Shown one piece after another: positions 29,151 to 33,504 of a stretch of DNA of 33,504 nucleotides. How positions within the stretch are numbered: the stretch's first letter is position 1; every line of letters starts with the position of its first letter. The stretch is from an uncultured Clostridia bacterium (lineage in GTDB: Bacteria; Bacillota; Clostridia; Christensenellales; Borkfalkiaceae): the NCBI GenBank assembly GCA_958419945.1, contig CATZIC010000019.1:1-33504 (forward strand), given 5' to 3'. The notes below the pieces were generated by a model. The model searched no databases, had not been told where the DNA came from, and saw nothing but the letters and a program-made list of their open reading frames with translations. The translations under genes were made by a program, and so were the position numbers.

Positions 29151-31310
29151 ATGTCACTTGAAACACGCATAGCAAAAAAATTCAGAGACGGTTCTTTTAA
29201 GGATATGACTTTCACGAATATTTGTAAAGAGGTAGGCGCTGTTACCGAAAGCGACTGCCGCCTTTTGCGTAGCGTTTTGTCAAACCTTAAAAGGGCAAAC
29301 GTCATTTATTTTGACAGGGGCGTCTATAAACTTTCCAAGTACGAAAAGCTGAAAAATCCATCTGTTAGGCAGAAGGCGGAAATCGTAATCGGTGAAATCC
29401 GTGCAAACCAAAAGGGCTTCGGATTTTTGGTAACCGATAACGGCGATTACTATATTTCGCAGGAAAACATGGGCTATGCGCTTCACGGCGATAAATGCGA
29501 ATGTGCGGTTATAGACGGAAACTCCGGAAAAAGGGACGCCGCTATCGTCCTTAATATTTTGGAACACACTATTACAAGGCTTGCCGGCACCTATTTTACG
29601 GAAGGCGCATTTTCCTACCTTCGCCCCGACGAACCGAGATATTTATCGGATATTTTAATTACCGACCTTAATGGTTTTACTCCGGAAACGGGCGATAAAG
29701 TTTTCGTGGAAATCACTTCTTTTCCTAAAAAGGCTTGTCCCAAAGGCAAAATTCAGGCATTTTTAGGCAGACAGTTTGAGCTTTCCGCGGAAGAAAATTC
29801 CATACTTTTTAGCTACGGATTTTACGAGGGTTTTCCGGAAAGCGTAAAACGCTACGCCCAAGGTTTAGAACAAAAAGTGGCCGATAACAGGCTTATAGGC
29901 CGACTTAATCTTACCGATAAGTTGATTTTTACCATAGACGGCGATACCGCAAAGGACTTTGACGATGCAGTGTCTTTAGATTATGACGGCGAAAATTATA
30001 TCCTCGGCGTGCATATTGCCGACGTTTCAGAATACGTTCCTTATTCTTCGGATATAGATAAGGAAGCTTTTAAGCGCGGGACAAGCGCCTATTTTCCGGA
30101 CAGAGTAATTCCCATGCTTCCTTTCGAGTTGTCAAACGGAATCTGTTCACTTTCCGAAAACGATTTAAGACTTACCTTATCGGTATTTGCAAAAATAGAC
30201 AAAAACGGAAATATTTTAAGCAGAGAATTTCACGAAAGTTATATTAAATCGACCTATAGGCTGACTTATGATAAAGTACAGGCTATTTTGGAGGGGGATA
30301 GCACCCTTCAAAAACAGTACGAAAAAGTAGTGCCTACGCTTTTTGAAATGCTTAAACTTAAAAACGTTCTCGAAAACAAGCGTAAAGAGGAAGGATATAT
30401 CGACCTTGCCGTAAAGGAAGGCGACGTTTACTTTGACGGCAAAAAAATTACCGTGGGGCTTCATAAATCCAACGACGCCACCCGAATAATAGAGCAGTTT
30501 ATGATAACCGCAAACGAACTCGTCGCGGAATATCTGTATTATTTGTCTTTGCCTTGCGTGTATCGTGTGCATGACAAGCCGAACCGTGAAAAAACCGAGG
30601 CTTTCAAAAGTTTCTTAAGGGTTCTCAGTATAACCGTAAAATGGCGTAGGGACGGAATTTTCCCTTCCGATTATCAAAGGATTTTGGACGATTTAAAGGG
30701 CTCGGATAAATTTGCCGTGGTAAACAGAGCTATGCTTCGCTCAATGAAAAAGGCGGTTTATTCCACTGAAAACATAGGGCATTTCGGGCTTGCTTCAAAG
30801 TGCTATTGCCACTTTACTTCACCTATAAGAAGGTACCCTGATCTTTTGGTTCATAGGGTTTTAAAGGCATCCTTAAACGGAAGAATAGGTGAGATAACCG
30901 ACCTATATCAAGACTTTTTGTTTGAGGCATCTCAAAAATGCACGGACAGGGAAAGGCTTTCCGACGACGCCGAACGCGCCGTCTGCGACCTATATAAGGT
31001 TAAATATCTCGAAGACTTTATCGACTGCGAATTTTCAGGAATCATAAGCGGCGTTACGTCAAACGGGCTTTACGTAGAACTCGATAACACTTGCGAAGGC
31101 TTTATCCCCATACAGTTTTTAATGGGAAGTTTCGAATACGACGAAGAAGGCATGCACTTAGTCGGTAAAAAAAGAAGTTACAAACTTGGCGATAAAATGG
31201 ATATCGTGGTCGTCGGTGTCGACATTGGTGAAAGAAAAGCACAATTTGTGCCTGCATTTTTGCTAACCGCTTGCAAAACTAAAAAAAGTATGGTAAAATC
31301 AAAGAAATGA
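29151..31310 (+). CDS. rnr: Ribonuclease R
   Basis: 719 residues. The 3'-to-5' exoribonuclease degrades structured RNA and participates in tmRNA-linked decay. The domain order is a helix-turn-helix-like N-terminus (1-60), a cold-shock domain (QKGFGFLVTDNGDYYISQENMGYALHGDK, read in order, about 83-112), the RNB catalytic domain with IDGDTAKDFDDAV (about 262-275; the Asp cluster binds Mg), the RNB signature HFTSPIRRYPDLLVHR (about 560) and a C-terminal S1 domain (GIISGVTSNGLYVEL). No strong ribosome site is visible; GTAGTTAGCTAC just upstream is partly palindromic. It overlaps smpB by ATGA. Three copies of the dispersed motif lie inside. Confidence 0.95.
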   Translation: MSLETRIAKKFRDGSFKDMTFTNICKEVGAVTESDCRLLRSVLSNLKRANVIYFDRGVYKLSKYEKLKNPSVRQKAEIVIGEIRANQKGFGFLVTDNGDYYISQENMGYALHGDKCECAVIDGNSGKRDAAIVLNILEHTITRLAGTYFTEGAFSYLRPDEPRYLSDILITDLNGFTPETGDKVFVEITSFPKKACPKGKIQAFLGRQFELSAEENSILFSYGFYEGFPESVKRYAQGLEQKVADNRLIGRLNLTDKLIFTIDGDTAKDFDDAVSLDYDGENYILGVHIADVSEYVPYSSDIDKEAFKRGTSAYFPDRVIPMLPFELSNGICSLSENDLRLTLSVFAKIDKNGNILSREFHESYIKSTYRLTYDKVQAILEGDSTLQKQYEKVVPTLFEMLKLKNVLENKRKEEGYIDLAVKEGDVYFDGKKITVGLHKSNDATRIIEQFMITANELVAEYLYYLSLPCVYRVHDKPNREKTEAFKSFLRVLSITVKWRRDGIFPSDYQRILDDLKGSDKFAVVNRAMLRSMKKAVYSTENIGHFGLASKCYCHFTSPIRRYPDLLVHRVLKASLNGRIGEITDLYQDFLFEASQKCTDRERLSDDAERAVCDLYKVKYLEDFIDCEFSGIISGVTSNGLYVELDNTCEGFIPIQFLMGSFEYDEEGMHLVGKKRSYKLGDKMDIVVVGVDIGERKAQFVPAFLLTACKTKKSMVKSKK
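29883..29909 (+). repeat. Dispersed bipartite motif, copy 14 (rnr, reading frame A)
   Basis: GATAACAGGCTTATAG, then GCCG, then ACTTAAT; translated as DNRLIGRLN. Confidence 0.75.
30243..30269 (+). repeat. Dispersed bipartite motif, copy 15 (rnr, reading frame B)
   Basis: ATTAAATCGACCTATAG, then GCTG, then ACTTATG; translated as IKSTYRLTY. Confidence 0.78.
30893..30920 (+). repeat. Dispersed bipartite motif, copy 16 (rnr, reading frame C)
   Basis: GATAACCGACCTATAT, then CAAG, then ACTTTTT; translated as EITDLYQDFL. Confidence 0.85.
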
Positions 31311-31756
31311 AAGTTATTACGGAAAACAGATCCGCCTCCTTCGAATATTTTATAGAAGACGTTTTCGAGGCGGGCATTTCCCTTGACGGGGGCGAGGTGA
31401 AATCCGTCCGTGCCGGCAATCTGTCGCTAAAAGACAGTTTTTGTTCAATTTACAAGGGAAGTGTGTTTATAAAAAATATGCACATTGCCGTCTACAAATC
31501 GGCAAGCGCATATAATATAAAAGAGGCTAAACGGGACAGGCGGCTACTTCTTCATCGGCGTGAGATTTCAAAACTTACCTCTAAGGTGCAGGAAAAAGGG
31601 TATACGTTGGTGCCTTTAAAGGTGTATTTAAAAGGTTCGCTTATAAAAGTCGAACTCGGCCTTTGCCGCGGTAAACATACTTACGATAAAAAGGACACCC
31701 TTAAAAATCGTGATATCGATCGCGCCACCGCTCGTGAAATCAAACTTTACAAGTAA
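31307..31756 (+). CDS. smpB: SsrA-binding protein SmpB
   Basis: 149 residues, normal length. SmpB binds tmRNA and brings it to ribosomes stalled on broken mRNA. The family features are EDVFEAGISLDGGEVKSVRAGNLSLKDSF near the N-terminus, RRLLLHRREISKL and the basic C-terminal tail CRGKHTYDKKDTLKNRDIDR, which enters the empty mRNA channel. It overlaps rnr by 4 bases, indicating translational coupling. Its RNA partner, ssrA, lies 440 bases downstream, with only one small gene between. Confidence 0.96.
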   Translation: MKVITENRSASFEYFIEDVFEAGISLDGGEVKSVRAGNLSLKDSFCSIYKGSVFIKNMHIAVYKSASAYNIKEAKRDRRLLLHRREISKLTSKVQEKGYTLVPLKVYLKGSLIKVELGLCRGKHTYDKKDTLKNRDIDRATAREIKLYK

Positions 31757-31835
31757 TTTTAACTAAATTTCGGTATAATTAGGCGATATTTTCGCCGTAA
31801 GAATACAAGAGTATAAATAGATAAGAGGAACGATT

Positions 31836-32129
31836 ATGGCAACTAAAAAAGATGAAAACAAAGCTGTAAAACCCGCTAAGGAAGCACCGGCAAAACCCGC
31901 CGCAAAACCGGACAAAGAAGCAAAAAAGGCTCCCGCTAAAAAGTATCATATTGCACAGCGTGCCGAAGACAGCATGTGGCAGGTAAAGGCAGAAGGCGCC
32001 GAAAAAGCACTCAAACTTTTCAAAACCCAGCAGGAAGCAATCGACTACGCAAAAAAGGTTGCTGACAACCAGGAAGGCAGCATTATGATTCATAAAAAGG
32101 ACGGAAGCTTCCGAAAGTTAACTTACTAA
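31836..32129 (+). CDS. DUF2188 domain protein with Lys/Ala/Pro tail
   Basis: 97 residues. Residues 1-36 are a low-complexity Lys, Ala, Pro region (PAKEAPAKPAAKPDKEAKKAP in part), predicted disordered and strongly basic. Residues about 37-97 match DUF2188: KYHIAQRAEDSMWQVKAEGA, then AIDYAKKVADNQEGSIMIHKKDGSFRK. The family has unknown function; a nucleic-acid-related role is conceivable because of the basic tail, but that is a guess. AAGAGGAA precedes the ATG, and TATAAT at 31774 may be part of its promoter. It lies between smpB and ssrA. Confidence 0.85.
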   Translation: MATKKDENKAVKPAKEAPAKPAAKPDKEAKKAPAKKYHIAQRAEDSMWQVKAEGAEKALKLFKTQQEAIDYAKKVADNQEGSIMIHKKDGSFRKLTY

Positions 32130-32137
32130 AAATGGCT

Positions 32138-32165
32138 AATAACCGACTTATAGCCCTACTTTTTA
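32138..32165 (+). repeat. Dispersed bipartite motif, copy 17
   Basis: AATAACCGACTTATAG, then CCCT, then ACTTTTT; intergenic, between the DUF2188 gene and tmRNA. GGCT and AGCC around it can form a weak hairpin. Confidence 0.82.
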
Positions 32166-32195
32166 ATATTTCGGCTTTTATTTTAAGCCGATTAT

Positions 32196-32551
32196 GGGGT
32201 TGTACCGGATTCGACTGTAGAAGAAAGGGAAGACGTAAGCATACCGAAGGCTCGGCTTCGTAAAAACGGAAAATCTTTAAAATTAAATGCTGATAATAAT
32301 CAATTAGCAATGGCTGCTTAATTAAAAGCGCCTGTCTTTGCGGGGATCGCCGTCGGCCCCGATAAAGGCATGATTCAGACGGCGAACGGCCCTATGATTT
32401 TTATTGCGGTCATAGGGCGGAATTTAGTAATATACGACTTTTTAGGGGAGTTTTACCGCCTACAAAGTAAGAGATTAACGTAAGACTAAGTATGTAGAAG
32501 GTCTTTCGGTTTTTTTGCAAGACGAGGGTTCGACTCCCTCCAGCTCCACCA
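32196..32551 (+). ncRNA. ssrA: Transfer-messenger RNA (tmRNA)
   Basis: The 5' end GGGGTTG pairs with CAGCTCC before the encoded CCA (32549-32551), forming the 7-base acceptor stem. The tRNA-like 3' part has a T arm GAGGGTTCGACTCCCTC, and GGATTCGAC near the 5' end matches the conserved D-like region. The tag reading frame runs from the resume codon GCT at 32289 to TAA at 32319-32321 and encodes ADNNQLAMAA, a typical hydrophobic proteolysis tag ending AMAA. Several internal stems (for example GCCCTATGA with TCATAGGGC, 32389-32418) fit the pseudoknot domain. Length is about 356 bases. A hairpin (CGGCTT/AAGCCG, 32172-32190) lies just upstream. Confidence 0.95.
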
Positions 32552-32592
32552 AAAAACCCACACAAAACCCTGTGTTTTGTGTGGGTTTTTTT
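32552..32592 (+). terminator. Terminator of tmRNA
   Basis: CCCACACAAAAC (32557-32568) pairs perfectly with 32574-32585, followed by TTTTTTT. Confidence 0.92.
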
Positions 32593-32714
32593 GGTTACAG
32601 AATAATAGGGAGTCGAACCATCGGGAAGTCGCAAAAATATGCGGTTTGTGCTTTCTCACAACTAAATAAAGAATTATTTTATGATCTAATAATTGTTTAA
32701 CATTTTTATTATAG

Positions 32715-32730
32715 TTGTCATATTTGACTA
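32715..32730. promoter_or_regulatory. Operator-like palindrome, site 1
   Basis: TTGTCA-TATT-TGACTA, one mismatch from a perfect dyad. Confidence 0.6.
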
Positions 32731-32778
32731 GGTAAAAAAGGCGATATTTTTATTAACAGGCAAAATTGACAATAAAAG

Positions 32779-32794
32779 TTGTCATAATTGACAA
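32779..32794. promoter_or_regulatory. Operator-like palindrome, site 2
   Basis: TTGTCA-TAAT-TGACAA, a perfect dyad 64 bases from site 1. An extra half-site, TTGACAA, lies at 32766-32772. TTGACA at 32788-32793 could also be a -35 box. Confidence 0.65.
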
Positions 32795-32854
32795 TAAAAA
32801 GTATTCTTTTGTGATATTTTGTGATATATTATAAATAAACATGGAGGCACGAAT

Positions 32855-33504
32855 ATGACAAATTTAAAGAAAAACTTAGACCATTTTATGAAATTAAAGG
32901 GAATTAAAATGTATACTCATCTTTTAGTTGATGTAGCTCATCAATTAGGAATCAAAGGACAGGCTGCTTATGCATTTGCAGAACTAGAAAAGGCAAACTT
33001 CTCCAAGATGCTTAAGGGGCAGCGCCCTTTAAAATATGAATTTATTATTCCGCTTGAGACCATTTTTGGCGTTTCCTTAGCGAGGCTATTATATGAGGAT
33101 ATGTACAAATTACCTGTGGATAAAGGAAACGTTCCATTTAACAAAGGCTTTAGATATTATGCCTATTTAGACGATCCCGAACTATATAGAAATGAATTTG
33201 ACAAGATCTTAAATAGTGATGGAAAATCTATATTAAATAACAAGGATGAATTTGGCAAATCGTTCTTGGATTATGTGGTCGAATATGGAGCAGTTAATGG
33301 CGTTAGATATCTCCACGATGTATACGGAATTAAATTAAAATGGTTTAGACAGGAATTTGAATTTTCACGAGAAAAAGGAAATATATGGGTTGATTTCAAT
33401 AATGCTATTGAATTTGCGAGACTAGTCGCAAGTATGAATGATGCGGAATTATTCAACGATATTTATGATTCGTTCAATATGTTCTTTACAAACGGACACT
33501 ACGG
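32855..33504 (+). CDS. HTH (XRE-like) protein with ankyrin-like segment, 3' end outside the window
   Basis: At least 216 residues; the frame stays open to the last base. GGAGG at 32843 lies 7 bases before the ATG at 32855; an in-frame-unrelated ATG at 32841 overlaps that ribosome site and is rejected. Residues about 20-88 look like an XRE-type helix-turn-helix: LGIKGQAAYAFAELEKANFSKMLKGQRPLKYEF read in order, then IFGVSLARLLYED. A later stretch, NNKDEFGKSFLDYVVEYGAVNGVRYL (about 127-152), has the spacing of an ankyrin-like repeat. A DNA-binding regulator is likely; two palindromic operators just upstream suggest autoregulation. The AT-rich codon use differs from the neighbours, consistent with transfer into a tmRNA-adjacent site. 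The full domain plan is unknown. Confidence 0.7.
   Translation, partial: MTNLKKNLDHFMKLKGIKMYTHLLVDVAHQLGIKGQAAYAFAELEKANFSKMLKGQRPLKYEFIIPLETIFGVSLARLLYEDMYKLPVDKGNVPFNKGFRYYAYLDDPELYRNEFDKILNSDGKSILNNKDEFGKSFLDYVVEYGAVNGVRYLHDVYGIKLKWFRQEFEFSREKGNIWVDFNNAIEFARLVASMNDAELFNDIYDSFNMFFTNGHY

Larger units (their letters stand above)
32593..32854. other. AT-rich intergenic region downstream of tmRNA
   Basis: This region has no gene on the evidence available. It contains AGGGAGTCGAACC at about 32608-32620, the reverse complement of 13 bases of the tmRNA T arm, then two TTGTCA-N4-TGACAA operators and a perfect 10-base tandem repeat, TTTTGTGATA, at 32807-32826. The composition changes to AT-rich here and stays so to the end of the window. 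Confidence 0.6.

Noticed and set aside
32603..32640. Possible tRNA or second tmRNA fragment on minus
   Set aside because: Only 13 bases match the T arm; no acceptor stem or CCA end could be assembled.

Overview
The window looks like chromosomal DNA from an anaerobic, endospore-forming member of the Bacillota, probably class Clostridia. The support is a gerA-B-C germination operon, rubrerythrin, MinD with a MinE-like partner, sigma-A type promoters with 17-base spacers, AAGGAGG-type ribosome sites, and a Clostridia-style neighbourhood of pgk, tpiA, gpmI, secG, rnr, smpB and ssrA. I cannot name a genus.

Layout. 1-1670: the 3' part of a very Cys/His-rich repeat protein that enters from outside. 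1746-2108: a YccF-like membrane protein. 2160-2455: a cluster of small repeats. 2502-5959 (minus strand): rubrerythrin, a SAM-methyltransferase-like protein, a metallophosphoesterase, a low-molecular-weight tyrosine phosphatase and a DUF2726 protein. 6337-9519: a 976-residue cell-surface/membrane protein and a 65-residue ferredoxin-thioredoxin-reductase-like protein. 9645-9731: a small cloverleaf-like inverted-repeat element. 9877-11962: minD, minE and a Na/Pi-cotransporter-like protein. 12133-14858: an envelope operon (membrane protein, GtrA flippase, glycosyltransferase, lipoprotein). 14964-17762: pgk, an antisense lipoprotein gene, tpiA. 18317-19515: a TetR regulator and membrane protein pair. 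19645-23462 (minus): gerC, gerB, gerA, with a divergent transcript carrying a 24-codon ORF and an unknown membrane protein. 24374-26953: HAD phosphatase, dut (minus), DUF2804 protein. 27078-32551: gpmI, secG, rnr, smpB, a DUF2188 protein and tmRNA. 32552 to the end: AT-rich, accessory-looking DNA with paired operators and the start of a helix-turn-helix protein that runs off the window.

How it fits together. The housekeeping genes serve lower glycolysis, secretion, RNA decay and ribosome rescue (SmpB with tmRNA, tag ADNNQLAMAA). Division-site placement (MinDE) and germination (GerABC) are also encoded. The canonical glycolytic cluster has been opened up by insertions of lipoprotein, TetR, ger, HAD, dut and DUF2804 genes.

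The most striking signal is not a gene. A 27-base bipartite motif, GATAAYCGACCTATAG, then exactly four variable bases, then ACTTTTT, recurs at least 17 times, about once per 2 kb, on both strands but mostly the plus strand. It lies inside intergenic hairpins and also inside conserved coding sequences, and within rnr it is read in three different frames. Its density and placement resemble DNA-uptake signal sequences or other genome-wide polar motifs. I know of no such motif in this group, so this is my candidate for an undescribed system.
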